A DNA stretch of 64,000 bases from an uncultured Sutterella sp. (lineage in GTDB: Bacteria > Pseudomonadota > Gammaproteobacteria > Burkholderiales > Burkholderiaceae_F). The position numbers and the translations under genes are program-made. The notes below the pieces were generated by a model, which was not told where the DNA came from, made no database searches, and saw nothing but the letters and a program-made list of their open reading frames with translations. Below are positions 6,953 to 15,856 of the stretch, in pieces. Location of the stretch: positions 1 through 64,000 of the forward strand of contig UQUR01000010.1 of assembly GCA_900544345.1 (NCBI GenBank), given 5' to 3'. The number at the start of each line of letters is the position of its first letter. The first letter of the stretch is position 1.

Positions 6953-9031
6953 TTATTTTTTCATTCGATTGTCTTTTAAACCGACCGACAAGTTAAAGAC
7001 AGGGTGTTCGGTCGTATGATCGACACGATCGGCGACAAAGTAACCCGTGCGCTCCAATTGGAATTTTTCATCGGGCTTAGCTTGGGCCAAGGCAGGCTCA
7101 ATAAAGCCTTCAACCACTTTGAGACTATCGGGATTTAAAAGCGTACGATAGTCAGCATCTACGGCATCGGGTTGAGCAACAGCAAAGAGTCGGTCATAGA
7201 GGCGGAATTCTGCTTTAACTGCAGTCTTGGCATCCACGAAATGGATAGCTGCTTTGGTCTTTACAGTTTCCGAACCGGCGCTACCGCTCTTCGTTTCAGG
7301 CAGGTAGCGGCAGTGAACGGCGACCACTTTACCGTTTTCGTCCTTATCTACAGAGGTCGGTACCACAACATAGGCGTAGCGCAGACGTACGGGTTTAGCT
7401 TCAGAACCATCTGCTGGAATGGTTAAGCGGCGATAGCCCTTGGGGGGCACTTCAGCAAAGTCACTTTCATCAATCCAGAGTTCTCGAGAGAAAGTGAGTT
7501 CGCGCGTACCTAATTCGGGCTTTTGAGGATGGTTCGGAGCCGTGAGTGTTTCGGTTTGGTTTTCCGGATAGTTGTCAATAATGAGCTTTAACGGATGAAC
7601 CACACCGATGCGACGCAAGGCGCGGCCTTCCAGGTCTTCGCGTAGGCAGGCTTCCAAAACAGAATAATCAATCAGACCGCCCGCAACACGGGAAACACCG
7701 CAGCGCTCAGCAAAAAGCTGAATGGCTTCTGGGGTGTAGCCTCTTCTGCGTAGACCGAAAATGGTTGGCATACGCGGGTCATCCCAGCCGTTAACAAGGT
7801 TTTCCTTCACTAACTGGATGAGTTTGCGCTTACTCACTACGACGTGTGAAAGGTTCAAACGATTAAATTCGTACTGATGAGACAGCAAGAAGAAATTGGG
7901 GCGCACAACGTCAAGCGCAGCTTGTAAGAGCGGCGTGTAGTGCTCAGGCTGCGTCAAAAGCAAAGCCCAGAAAGCCTCGGCCCGGATACCCAATAACTTT
8001 TCAGGTCCGAGGTTATCGCTCCAGGCATCAAGAATTTCAGCCAAAGCTTTTTCAGAGGCACTCAGTCCAAGCTTATTGCGGTGCTGATAACACGCGCGCA
8101 TAAAGGCAAGGGCACGATCGTCTTCACCCTTGCTCATCTTAAGCAGCAGGCTCTTGGCCTCTTCAAATTGAGGAGCACGCAAAACGGGGATGGAACGCTC
8201 AAGTGCCCAGTCATAGAAAGCGCGTTGATCTTCAAATTCAAGCGTGCAGATCGAATGGGTGATGTTTTCGAGCGTATCTTCAATCGGGTGAGCAAATGTG
8301 TACATCGGATAGATGCACCACTTATTGCCTGTGCGGTGATGTTCAGCAAAGCGGATACGGTAAATTGCAGGGTCACGCAGGTTGATATTGGGGCTTGCCA
8401 TATCGATTTTGGCACGCACAACCATGGAGCCTTCAGCATGTTTGCCTTCGCGCATTTCACGGAAAAGACGAAGATTTTCTTCAATCGGACGGTCACGGTA
8501 GGGAGAGTCCTTACCGGGTTCAGTTAAAGTGCCGCGATTGGCGTGCATTTCTTCAGGAGTTTGCTCATCAACATAGGCAAAACCAGTCTTAACCAAGTGC
8601 TCAGCACAGTCATACATCCACTGGAAATAGTCGCTTGCAAAGTAGAGATTGTCTTCCTTGCCGTGCTTCCAATCAAAGCCGAGCCATTGAACAGATTCCT
8701 TGATGGAGTCTACGTACTCCTGATCTTCCTTGACGGGGTTTGTATCGTCAAAGCGCATATGGCAGTAGCCGCCATAATCACGGGCAAGGCCGAAATTCAA
8801 GCAAATACTTTTAGCATGACCGATATGCAGATATCCATTCGGTTCGGGCGGAAAACGCGTACGAATGCGGGCAGGATCTTCTACACCATTTTGAGCCTGC
8901 TCACTGTAAGGGGCAGGATGACCGCACCACAGTCTCGGGCGGTTGGCGTTGCGAGCTAAATCTTCATCAATAATATTGCGAATAAAGTTGGTGACTTGAG
9001 CACCGTTTTCTTTGTTTTCCGTCGTGGACAT
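6953..9031 (-). CDS. glnS: Glutaminyl-tRNA synthetase with an internal insertion
   Basis: GlnRS charges tRNA-Gln with glutamine in the cytoplasm. Class I motifs are PPEPNGYLHIGHAKS (residues 61-75) and VVSKRK (398-403, KMSKS equivalent); GWDDPRMPT and the beta-barrel anticodon domains follow to residue 692. The E. coli enzyme has 554 residues. The excess is mostly one block of about 100 residues (roughly 281-382) between YDWALERS and SHQYEFNRLNL; in E. coli these two segments are almost adjacent. The inserted block is soluble, mostly helical-looking and Ala/Leu-rich. It reads in frame with the same codon use, so it is not a frameshift artefact. The motifs around it are intact, so the enzyme should be active. 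Confidence 0.95.
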   Translation of the reverse strand: MSTTENKENGAQVTNFIRNIIDEDLARNANRPRLWCGHPAPYSEQAQNGVEDPARIRTRFPPEPNGYLHIGHAKSICLNFGLARDYGGYCHMRFDDTNPVKEDQEYVDSIKESVQWLGFDWKHGKEDNLYFASDYFQWMYDCAEHLVKTGFAYVDEQTPEEMHANRGTLTEPGKDSPYRDRPIEENLRLFREMREGKHAEGSMVVRAKIDMASPNINLRDPAIYRIRFAEHHRTGNKWCIYPMYTFAHPIEDTLENITHSICTLEFEDQRAFYDWALERSIPVLRAPQFEEAKSLLLKMSKGEDDRALAFMRACYQHRNKLGLSASEKALAEILDAWSDNLGPEKLLGIRAEAFWALLLTQPEHYTPLLQAALDVVRPNFFLLSHQYEFNRLNLSHVVVSKRKLIQLVKENLVNGWDDPRMPTIFGLRRRGYTPEAIQLFAERCGVSRVAGGLIDYSVLEACLREDLEGRALRRIGVVHPLKLIIDNYPENQTETLTAPNHPQKPELGTRELTFSRELWIDESDFAEVPPKGYRRLTIPADGSEAKPVRLRYAYVVVPTSVDKDENGKVVAVHCRYLPETKSGSAGSETVKTKAAIHFVDAKTAVKAEFRLYDRLFAVAQPDAVDADYRTLLNPDSLKVVEGFIEPALAQAKPDEKFQLERTGYFVADRVDHTTEHPVFNLSVGLKDNRMKK

Positions 9032-9232
9032 ACGATAGTCTCAAATATGAAGCAATAAGAAACTTCAAATTTTAATGCTTTTCAATCGAGTTAGCTTGAA
9101 ATTAGTAGGCGCTCTTAGGATAAATGCGTTATAGCCAGCTTTTTTCTGGTTCAAATCACGCTGCGGCAGACGTGATTTCAATGTCTTAAGTCAGATGCGG
9201 GAACAAACTTGCAGATTGTTTAGAGATTAGGC

Positions 9233-9276
9233 TAAAAAAGCAACAGGAGCCTGTTTTCTACTCGATTGAGGCTCCT
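9233..9276 (-). terminator. Terminator after the feoB operon
   Basis: The stem AGGAGCCT / AGGCTCCT (8 bp, 16-nt loop) is followed on the minus strand by a short run ending in CTTTTTT. It lies just past the stop of the Cys-rich protein gene. The rest of the gap up to glnS (9032-9232) holds the glnS upstream region, with no gene seen. Confidence 0.75.
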
Positions 9277-9285
9277 AAGATGAGT

Positions 9286-9477
9286 TTAGTGCATTTTTTG
9301 AATATGGATAATATGCTCCTCAGTGCCGCAGCAACCTTTTTTCTTTTTATCGCTCGGCCCGCAGCCAGCGCATCCGCAGCCGCAATCCCCGGCATTGCGA
9401 TTTTTAATTTTAAAAACCACAACCCAAATCATGGCTAAAACAATCAAAATCAGCAAAAGCCAACTGATGCCATTCAT
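9286..9477 (-). CDS. FeoB-associated Cys-rich membrane protein
   Basis: A 63-residue protein with one N-terminal membrane helix (WLLLILIVLAMIWVVVF) followed by a cysteine cluster CGCGCAGC and a second CC pair (KKKKGCCGTEE). This is the pattern of the small FeoB-associated Cys-rich family, which is found next to ferrous iron transporters; its role is not settled (iron handling or delivery to FeoB is proposed). It sits 32 bases behind feoB on the same strand with a GAGGGG ribosome site, and a terminator follows, so it is the last gene of the feo operon. Confidence 0.88.
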   Translation of the reverse strand: MNGISWLLLILIVLAMIWVVVFKIKNRNAGDCGCGCAGCGPSDKKKKGCCGTEEHIIHIQKMH

Positions 9478-9509
9478 CTTAACCCCTCACTAAGAATAGT
9501 TCTCAATAA

Positions 9510-11864
9510 CTAATATCCTAGCGTCAATCCGATCAGTCGGACAATCAAAGCCACGATCCAGGCAATGACACATTGAAAAATAGCTACGCCCAAAGCCCAG
9601 CGGCCGCCTAGTTCACGTTTAATGGTAGCGATGGAGGCTACGCATGGCGTATAAAGCAGGCAAAAGACAAGTAAAGCCAAAGCAGTGAGCGTACTGAGAG
9701 CTGCTGTTAACGCTTCGGTAGAACCAAAAAGAACGGAGAGGCTACTGACAACGCTTTCTTTAGCCATAAAGCCACCGATTAAGGCTGTGGTAATGCGCCA
9801 GTCATCAAAACCCAAGGGGGCAAAAATCGGGGAGACCCAGCCAGCGATTACTGCAAGGATACTCATCTGAGAGTCTTCGACCGGATTGAGCTGAAAATCA
9901 AAGGTCTGCAGGAACCAAATGATAATGGTAGCGACAAAGATCACGGTAAAAGCTCGTTGCAAGAAGTCTTTTGCTTTATCCCAAAGCAAAAGCATTACAT
10001 TTTTTGCGCCGGGCATACGGTAGTTGGGCAATTCCATCACAAAAGGAACGGCTTCGCCTTTAAAAATAGTGTTTTTCATGAGGTAGCCCAAAAGCACAGC
10101 TACAACAATACCCAGCAGATAAAGGCCAATCATAATGAGAGCGCCTTCACCAGGGAAAAAAGCTGCGACAAAAAAGGCATAAATAGGAAGTTTTGCCGAG
10201 CAGCTCATAAAGGGCGTGAGCAATATCGTCATTTTACGGTCGCGCTCGGATGGCAAGGTACGGCTTGCCATCACACCAGGTACCGTACAACCAAAGCCGA
10301 TTAGCATCGGTACGATACTGCGGCCAGACAGACCGATACGTCTTAAAAGCGTATCCATTACAAAGGCTACGCGCGCCATGTAGCCGCTGTCTTCCAAAAA
10401 GGAGAGAAAGAAAAAGAGCACAACAATCGTAGGCAAGAAACTTAGCACACTGCCTACGCCGTTAAAGATGGCATCGATGATAAGCGAGTGAATCGAAGCG
10501 TTGACTTCAAGCGCCGTTAAAGTCTGATCAGTGTAGTCGGTTGCCAGACCGATTAACCAGTCTAAGCCGTCGTTGAGCCAAACACCGATCACATTGAAAG
10601 TGAGCCAAAAAACAAGCGCCATGATGGCGATAAAGGCGGGGATGGCTGTAAAGCGTCCTGTCAACACCTCGTCGATCTGAAGGCTTCTGATATGCTCGCG
10701 GCTTACCCGTGGTTTTACGACAGTTTGTGCGCACACCTTGTCAATAAAAGAAAAACGCATGTCAGCAATGGCGCTCGCGTGATCCAATCCGCGCTCGGCT
10801 TCAAGCTGCTTGATGATATGGGCAATTGTGCGCTTTTCATTTACATCAAGACTGAGTTGATCCATGATAAGTGTGTCGCCTTCAGCAATTTTGCTTGCTG
10901 CAAAGCGAAGCGGTATTTTTGCCTTTTGTGCGTGGTCTTCAATAATGTGCATGATGCTGTGAAGACAGCGGTGCACAGCGCCTCCGTGTTCATTGGCATC
11001 GCAAAAATCCTGCACAGCTGGAGGCTCTTGAAATTTTGCAACGTGAAGGGCGTGATCAATTAATTCTTCAATGCCTTCTGCCCGGCTAGCAGAAATGGGT
11101 ACAACCGGCATCCCCAGGAGCGCTTCCATTTCATTAACGCGAACCGAGCCTCCATTTGCCTTTACTTCATCCATCATGTTGAGAGCCAGTACCATGGGGC
11201 GACCTAACTCCATAAGCTGCATCGTGAGATAAAGGTTGCGTTCAATGTTGGTGGCATCAACAATATTGATAATCGCCTTGGGGTTTTCTTTCAGAATGAA
11301 TTCCCGCGAGACAATTTCTTCATTGGTGTAGGGTGAAAGTGAGTAAATACCCGGTAAGTCCGTCACTAAGGTGTCGCTGTGGCCGATGATTGAGCCGTCT
11401 TTTCGATCTACAGTGACACCCGGGAAATTTCCCACGTGCTGATTGGATCCCGTGAGTCGGTTAAATAAAGTTGTTTTGCCGCAGTTTTGGTTGCCTGCCA
11501 GTGCAAAGGTAATCAGTTCACCTTCGGGCAGCGGATGCTCGTGTTCTTTTACGTGATATTTCCCGCCCTCGCCATAACCCGGGTGAGAAATTTCTTCGAC
11601 TTCAGGTTTGGGAGCAACGACCGGTTCCGAGTCACGAATATCGGTAATCGTAATGGCCTGGGCCTCGGCGACACGAAGCGTCAGCTCATAACTTCTGATA
11701 CGTACTTCAATGGGATCTCCCATTGGAGCACGCTTGACCATTGTGACAGTGGCCTGGGGAATCAGTCCCATATCGAGGAAGTGTTGACGAAGAGCGCCGC
11801 TCGCACCAACCGATTCAACGGTCGCACTGTGGCCGATTGGCAGATCATTTAAAGTAACGGGCAT
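9510..11864 (-). CDS. feoB: Ferrous iron transporter, FeoA-FeoB fusion
   Basis: A 784-residue fusion. Residues 1-77 are a FeoA SH3-like domain (TLNDLPIGHSATVESVG...LRQHFLDMGLIP...). A charged linker follows, and from about residue 118 comes FeoB. The GTPase motifs are G1 GNQNCGKT (124-131), G3 DLPG (169-172), G4 NMMD (229-232) and G5 SAS, with a helical regulatory domain behind them. The membrane part has the two Gate motifs (FGCTVPGVMA and LLYTPCVASIATI) with their conserved Cys residues. It imports Fe2+ across the inner membrane. Having FeoA in the same chain removes the need for a separate feoA, and none is seen nearby. No clear Fur box was found in 11865-12103. Confidence 0.95.
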   Translation of the reverse strand: MPVTLNDLPIGHSATVESVGASGALRQHFLDMGLIPQATVTMVKRAPMGDPIEVRIRSYELTLRVAEAQAITITDIRDSEPVVAPKPEVEEISHPGYGEGGKYHVKEHEHPLPEGELITFALAGNQNCGKTTLFNRLTGSNQHVGNFPGVTVDRKDGSIIGHSDTLVTDLPGIYSLSPYTNEEIVSREFILKENPKAIINIVDATNIERNLYLTMQLMELGRPMVLALNMMDEVKANGGSVRVNEMEALLGMPVVPISASRAEGIEELIDHALHVAKFQEPPAVQDFCDANEHGGAVHRCLHSIMHIIEDHAQKAKIPLRFAASKIAEGDTLIMDQLSLDVNEKRTIAHIIKQLEAERGLDHASAIADMRFSFIDKVCAQTVVKPRVSREHIRSLQIDEVLTGRFTAIPAFIAIMALVFWLTFNVIGVWLNDGLDWLIGLATDYTDQTLTALEVNASIHSLIIDAIFNGVGSVLSFLPTIVVLFFFLSFLEDSGYMARVAFVMDTLLRRIGLSGRSIVPMLIGFGCTVPGVMASRTLPSERDRKMTILLTPFMSCSAKLPIYAFFVAAFFPGEGALIMIGLYLLGIVVAVLLGYLMKNTIFKGEAVPFVMELPNYRMPGAKNVMLLLWDKAKDFLQRAFTVIFVATIIIWFLQTFDFQLNPVEDSQMSILAVIAGWVSPIFAPLGFDDWRITTALIGGFMAKESVVSSLSVLFGSTEALTAALSTLTALALLVFCLLYTPCVASIATIKRELGGRWALGVAIFQCVIAWIVALIVRLIGLTLGY

Positions 11865-12103
11865 CTTTTAAATTCTTTCTTTTTATTCACACAGTTAGCT
11901 GTGTTTCTCGCAAGCTTTGCATTCTAAATCACAATTCACTAGTTCGTATTCAAAAGAGAAAAAATTAAGAAATGTCGACTAAAGAATTGAATTGGAAAAC
12001 AAATAAGTTTTTGTTTTTATTAAGTAAAATGGCTAATTTGTCGCCAAAAACCTCATTTTACAATATCTGCTATGCATGATTAAAAAAGAAGAGGAGCGAC
12101 ACA

Positions 12104-13267
12104 ATGCTTGAACTCAATCGGAGAAATCTCTTTAAACTGTCTGCAACATTGGCAGGAACTTTTATGGCAGGCAAAACGTTAAGTACTACCGCAATGGCTG
12201 CAGAGGCTAACTTCACGCCCAGTGAGAAAACACCGCTACTTTTAAATTTCAATGAAAATTCACTCGGTATGGCTCAGTCGGCTAAGCAGGCTGTACTCAA
12301 AAGTTTGGATGGTGCTTTCCGCTATCCCGATGCAGCACGAGCACAATTAATCGAAGCGATTGCGAAAAAATTTGCATTGAAATCCTCCCAAGTGGTTTTA
12401 GGCAATGGGTCTTCTGAAGTTATCCAGGCCGCTGTCGAAGCTTTTAGTCACAAAGCACAAAAAGCAGGGCAGGCTGTGCAATTGATTGTGCCTGATCCCA
12501 CCTTTAATTACGCTGAGCTTTATGCATCTGCGATTGGCATTGAAGTTGTAAAAGTTCCTCTAGTGAAAGAATCTTTGGGTTTGGATTTGGTGCAAATGAA
12601 ATCCAAGGCGCAGGCTTTTAAGGGACTTTCAATTGTTTACATCTGCAATCCCAATAATCCCACTGCGACAATTGCGGATGCAAAGGTGCTTAACGATTGG
12701 TTCAACCAAAAATCCACACACACGGTTTTTATTGTGGATGAAGCCTATGCAGAATTTGTCACGGATAAGAGTTTCAGAAGTGCAGTTGAAAATGTGAAAG
12801 CCGGCAGTAACCATATTGTTGTCACCCGGACATTTTCCAAAATTTATGCCATGGCGGGTTTACGTATCGGTTACGGTTTAACAGATGAGAAAACTGCAAA
12901 ATTACTCAATGACTTTGTGTCAATTGATAACACCAATATGGCGGGAGCCGTTGCTGCTTTGGCAAGTCTTAATGACGATCTCTTTTTTGAAAAGAGCCTT
13001 CAGAGCACGAATCTTGCCCGCAAAATCGTCACTGATGCTTTGGACGAGTTGGGTTTAAAGTATTTGCCTTCACAGGCGAATTTCATTTTCCATGAAATTA
13101 AGGGCGAGCATCAGACATACAAAGACCGAATGGCTCAGGCTCACGTTTTTGTCGGTCGGGAGTTTGCTCCTGCCGTGGGCTACAGCCGTCTGACGCTCGG
13201 CACCCCCCAAGAGATGCGCGCGTTTGTGAAGGTTTTAAAGACCTTCAGACAAAAAGGCTGGATTTAA
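12104..13267 (+). CDS. Tat-exported PLP-dependent aminotransferase (HisC-like)
   Basis: A 387-residue fold-type I aminotransferase related to histidinol-phosphate aminotransferases. Visible motifs are CNPNNPT (181-187), DEAYAEF (212-218) and TFSKIYAMAGLRIGYG (243-258), where Lys246 should bind PLP. The first ~34 residues are an added export signal, NRRNLFKLSA followed by a hydrophobic stretch and AMAAEA; the twin arginine and following Leu-Phe-Lys fit the Tat consensus. A cytoplasmic HisC would lack this, so the enzyme is probably folded with PLP and sent to the periplasm. The substrate is unknown. It is divergent from feoB and ends in a strong terminator, so it is a single-gene unit. AGAGGAG precedes the ATG. 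Confidence 0.85.
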   Translation: MLELNRRNLFKLSATLAGTFMAGKTLSTTAMAAEANFTPSEKTPLLLNFNENSLGMAQSAKQAVLKSLDGAFRYPDAARAQLIEAIAKKFALKSSQVVLGNGSSEVIQAAVEAFSHKAQKAGQAVQLIVPDPTFNYAELYASAIGIEVVKVPLVKESLGLDLVQMKSKAQAFKGLSIVYICNPNNPTATIADAKVLNDWFNQKSTHTVFIVDEAYAEFVTDKSFRSAVENVKAGSNHIVVTRTFSKIYAMAGLRIGYGLTDEKTAKLLNDFVSIDNTNMAGAVAALASLNDDLFFEKSLQSTNLARKIVTDALDELGLKYLPSQANFIFHEIKGEHQTYKDRMAQAHVFVGREFAPAVGYSRLTLGTPQEMRAFVKVLKTFRQKGWI

Positions 13268-13275
13268 GACTTGAG

Positions 13276-13318
13276 AAAAACGGTTGACTCAGACTTTGGG
13301 AGCCAACCGTTTTTTTTT
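13276..13318 (+). terminator. Terminator after the aminotransferase gene
   Basis: The stem AAAACGGTTG / CCAACCGTTTT with a ~17-nt loop runs into eight or nine T on the plus strand; the A-run on the other arm lets it work for the convergent gene too. Confidence 0.88.
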
Positions 13319-13327
13319 AAACAAGAA

Positions 13328-14221
13328 TCAGTGGGGCAGACGTTTAATTAAAACAGAGGTGTCACTGCGTCCGTCCCCTTTGGCCTGAAGTTCACCGTAG
13401 AACTGGTCAATGAGCGCAACGGTGGGCAAACTTGAACCGTTTTTCTTTGCTTCTGCAAGGCACAGCCCCAGGTCTTTTCTCATCCAGTCAATCGCAAACC
13501 CGAAATTAAATTTGCCTTCAATCATGGTGCCGCCTCGATTGTCCATTTGCCAGCTTTGAGCCGCACCCTTGCCGATTACTTCCAACACTAGCTTCATGTC
13601 TAAGCCTGCATTTAAACCGAAAGCAATCGATTCGGACAAAGATTGAACGATGCCCGCAATACAAATCTGGTTGCACATCTTGGCAAGCTGCCCGCAGCCC
13701 ACCTCTCCGATGCGGGTGACGGCCTGAGCAAAAGCCATGACGGTTGGGCGGGCTTTTTCAAAAGTTTCTTCATCAGCGCCGCACATGACGGTCAAAACAC
13801 CATTAACGGCACCGGCTTCGCCGCCCGAGACAGGAGCGTCCATAAAGTCCAATTCCATTTCTTTGGCTTTTTGATGAAGTTCTCTGGCAACCTGTGCGCT
13901 GTCAGTCGTGCAGTCAACTAGTACAGCGCCTTTTTTCATACCGGCAAAGGCACCGTCTCTGCCTAGCACTACACTTCTGAGATCGTCGTCGTTGCCGACA
14001 CAGGTGAAAACGAAGTCAGCGTCCTGGGCAGCTTCTCTGGGGGTAGTTGCAATGAGCCCGGTGTACTCAGAAGCCCATTTTTTAGCTTTTGAGGTTGTGC
14101 GGTTATAAACCGTTACGCGGTGACCGGCCTTGGCGAGGTGCCCTGCCATCGGATAACCCATCGTACCCAAGCCGATAAAAGCGACGGTTTTGGGTTCACA
14201 CTTTTCATAAACTTTTGCCAT
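13328..14221 (-). CDS. NAD(P)-dependent beta-hydroxyacid dehydrogenase (3-HIBADH/GarR family)
   Basis: A 297-residue member of the 3-hydroxyisobutyrate / tartronate-semialdehyde reductase family. The Rossmann motif FIGLGTMGYPMAGHLAKAGH opens the protein. DCTTDS and DAPVSGGEAGAVNGVLTVMCGA form the substrate-binding signature, and the catalytic Lys is in GCGQLAKMCNQ. The exact substrate (3-hydroxyisobutyrate, tartronate semialdehyde or similar) cannot be fixed. The ATG at 14221 is preferred over a TTG 51 bases upstream: it has AGGA eight bases ahead, and the TTG lies inside the terminator hairpin of the previous gene. It follows the racemase gene on the same strand. Confidence 0.88.
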   Translation of the reverse strand: MAKVYEKCEPKTVAFIGLGTMGYPMAGHLAKAGHRVTVYNRTTSKAKKWASEYTGLIATTPREAAQDADFVFTCVGNDDDLRSVVLGRDGAFAGMKKGAVLVDCTTDSAQVARELHQKAKEMELDFMDAPVSGGEAGAVNGVLTVMCGADEETFEKARPTVMAFAQAVTRIGEVGCGQLAKMCNQICIAGIVQSLSESIAFGLNAGLDMKLVLEVIGKGAAQSWQMDNRGGTMIEGKFNFGFAIDWMRKDLGLCLAEAKKNGSSLPTVALIDQFYGELQAKGDGRSDTSVLIKRLPH

Positions 14222-14239
14222 GATATTGGTCCTTATGCG

Positions 14240-14270
14240 AAAAGCGCCTGAGTTAAACTCAAGCGCTTTC
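14240..14270 (-). terminator. Hairpin between the racemase and dehydrogenase genes
   Basis: AAAGCGC / GCGCTTT arms enclose a second TGAGTT/AACTCA stem. The hairpin lies just after the racemase stop. The T-run is short (TTTTCG), so it may only reduce read-through into the dehydrogenase gene. Confidence 0.5.
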
Positions 14271-14285
14271 AATTAAGTTGGGTTA

Positions 14286-15707
14286 TTAACGCACACCGCG
14301 TTCCTTAATGGTGGCTTGTGCAATTTGCACGCATTTTCTAGCAAGCGTTGCAGTCGGGTCAACGATAGCAACTTTCTTTCCGGCCACTTCAAAGTCATCG
14401 GTTTCGTGGAAAATCAAAGGCAGTTCCGTGCAGCCTAAAATCAGCACATTGCAGTCATAGGTCTTCACGAGATACTCGGCACCACGATAGAGGTCATCGT
14501 AGCACTCACCCGTGGTGTAACCGGCTTTAGCGCCTTTGGGGCCATAGATGGCTTTCATAACGCTTTGCTGATGATCCTCATCGGGCGTATACATCTTCAT
14601 GCCCATTTTTTCGGCTTTTTTGCTGTAAATGCCGGTAGCAATCGTGCCGCTTGTGGCCATTAAACCCACTCGGGCGTTGTCACCAAATTTGGCTTTAATT
14701 TCATCGAGCATGGTCTGCTGCATATCGATGAAGGGAACGTTGAGGTGGCGAAGCATGCGCGGCAGGAACGCATGAGCCGTGTTGCACGGGATGATGATGT
14801 AATCGCACCCGTCGCGCTCAAGGCGCTTGGCGCAGTTATACATGGCAATTGTCGGATCGGGACCACCATTTAACAGGCAAGCGGTGCGGTCATCAATTTG
14901 CGGATTTTGTTCAATGACCACTTTGAAGTGTTCCTGGTCATTTTTAGCCGGAGTGGCCTTAACGATTTTGTCATACAGATCAACTGTCGCAGCCGGTCCC
15001 AAGCCGCCAATCAAACCGAGTTTAAAGGGCTTTGGCAGTTTTTGAGTGGAGTGTGTGAGGGCTGCCTTGGCAAACACTTCAAAAACGTCCATGACCGGCA
15101 AGCCTAGCTTTTGTAACTCTGCTGTATTCAAAGCAAACTGCGTGCAGTTGGGGACAATGACTTCTGCACCCTTTTGCATCAGATGGTGGCAAATTTGACT
15201 CAATGCTTTGACAGTATCTTCGGACGGCCCTTGAGCACGAATCTTTTCGCGCAACGCATCAAGCTGCTTTTGATCTTCTTCGGAGGCAAAAATCATCTTC
15301 ATTTGCTTGGAGAGATCACAGGCGCCCGAGGCACATCCTGCAGCGTTTGCAGCATCGAGCACGCCCATCGCAGGGACCTTTTCGCCCATCTGGCTCATCA
15401 GGGCTTCTTTCATATCGAGAATCGGCGTTTGGATTTCACGCTGAATTTCATGGATATAAGAGCCGCACTTAAAATCAGGCACGAGGATTAAATCGACGCC
15501 CATTTCAGCCAGAAGCTCTGCTTCATTGAAAATAAAGATCTTTCTGTCGCTGACAGCAAAGACAGGATCGGGGTCAATCTTGAAGTTGTCTTCGGTCATG
15601 ACGATGCTCAAATCATCGTCACCCAAAGACAAAAGCTCGGTTTTCACTTCTATTGCGGCGCGGCGATTCAAACCCGCCACAATGCCGATTGATTTCTTTT
15701 GGCTCAT
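14286..15707 (-). CDS. Two-domain aspartate/glutamate racemase family protein
   Basis: A 473-residue protein made of two Asp/Glu racemase-type domains in one chain. The C-terminal domain (from about residue 230, KLGLIGGLGPAATVDLYDKI) has both catalytic cysteines, in IIPCNTAHAFLP and LILGCTELPLI. The N-terminal domain (GIVAGLNRRAAIEV...) is divergent: the first Cys position reads VPDFKCGSY and the second VPNCTQFALNT. It could be a pseudo-domain or have a different specificity. Racemases of this family are normally ~230-residue single domains. Cofactor-free amino-acid racemization is the family reaction; the substrate is unknown. GAGGT precedes the ATG, and the dehydrogenase gene follows 64 bases later. 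Confidence 0.82.
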   Translation of the reverse strand: MSQKKSIGIVAGLNRRAAIEVKTELLSLGDDDLSIVMTEDNFKIDPDPVFAVSDRKIFIFNEAELLAEMGVDLILVPDFKCGSYIHEIQREIQTPILDMKEALMSQMGEKVPAMGVLDAANAAGCASGACDLSKQMKMIFASEEDQKQLDALREKIRAQGPSEDTVKALSQICHHLMQKGAEVIVPNCTQFALNTAELQKLGLPVMDVFEVFAKAALTHSTQKLPKPFKLGLIGGLGPAATVDLYDKIVKATPAKNDQEHFKVVIEQNPQIDDRTACLLNGGPDPTIAMYNCAKRLERDGCDYIIIPCNTAHAFLPRMLRHLNVPFIDMQQTMLDEIKAKFGDNARVGLMATSGTIATGIYSKKAEKMGMKMYTPDEDHQQSVMKAIYGPKGAKAGYTTGECYDDLYRGAEYLVKTYDCNVLILGCTELPLIFHETDDFEVAGKKVAIVDPTATLARKCVQIAQATIKERGVR

Positions 15708-15856
15708 CGATCGTACCTCTCAAACACAAAATAAAATGGACAAGCGCACACACAGAACCCTTCACGGGTTCGATTCTGTTCGCTCCGCTAATTAGAGTGT
15801 AATACAATCCCAAGAGTTCAATCGGATTAATTTTTGAAAAATCTCTCAGGCAATTC

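Noticed and set aside
8134..8496. Long opposite-strand and shifted frames inside glnS, feoB, acrB, dnaE and others
   Set aside because: They lie wholly within well-identified genes, show no domains or ribosome sites, and follow from the codon bias of the real gene.
11865..12103. Fur box between feoB and the aminotransferase gene
   Set aside because: The region is AT-rich but no GATAATGATAATCATTATC-like palindrome could be found by eye.
14222..14272. TTG start adding 17 residues to the hydroxyacid dehydrogenase
   Set aside because: It lies in the terminator hairpin of the upstream gene, and the ATG at 14221 has a proper ribosome site and matches the family N-terminus.
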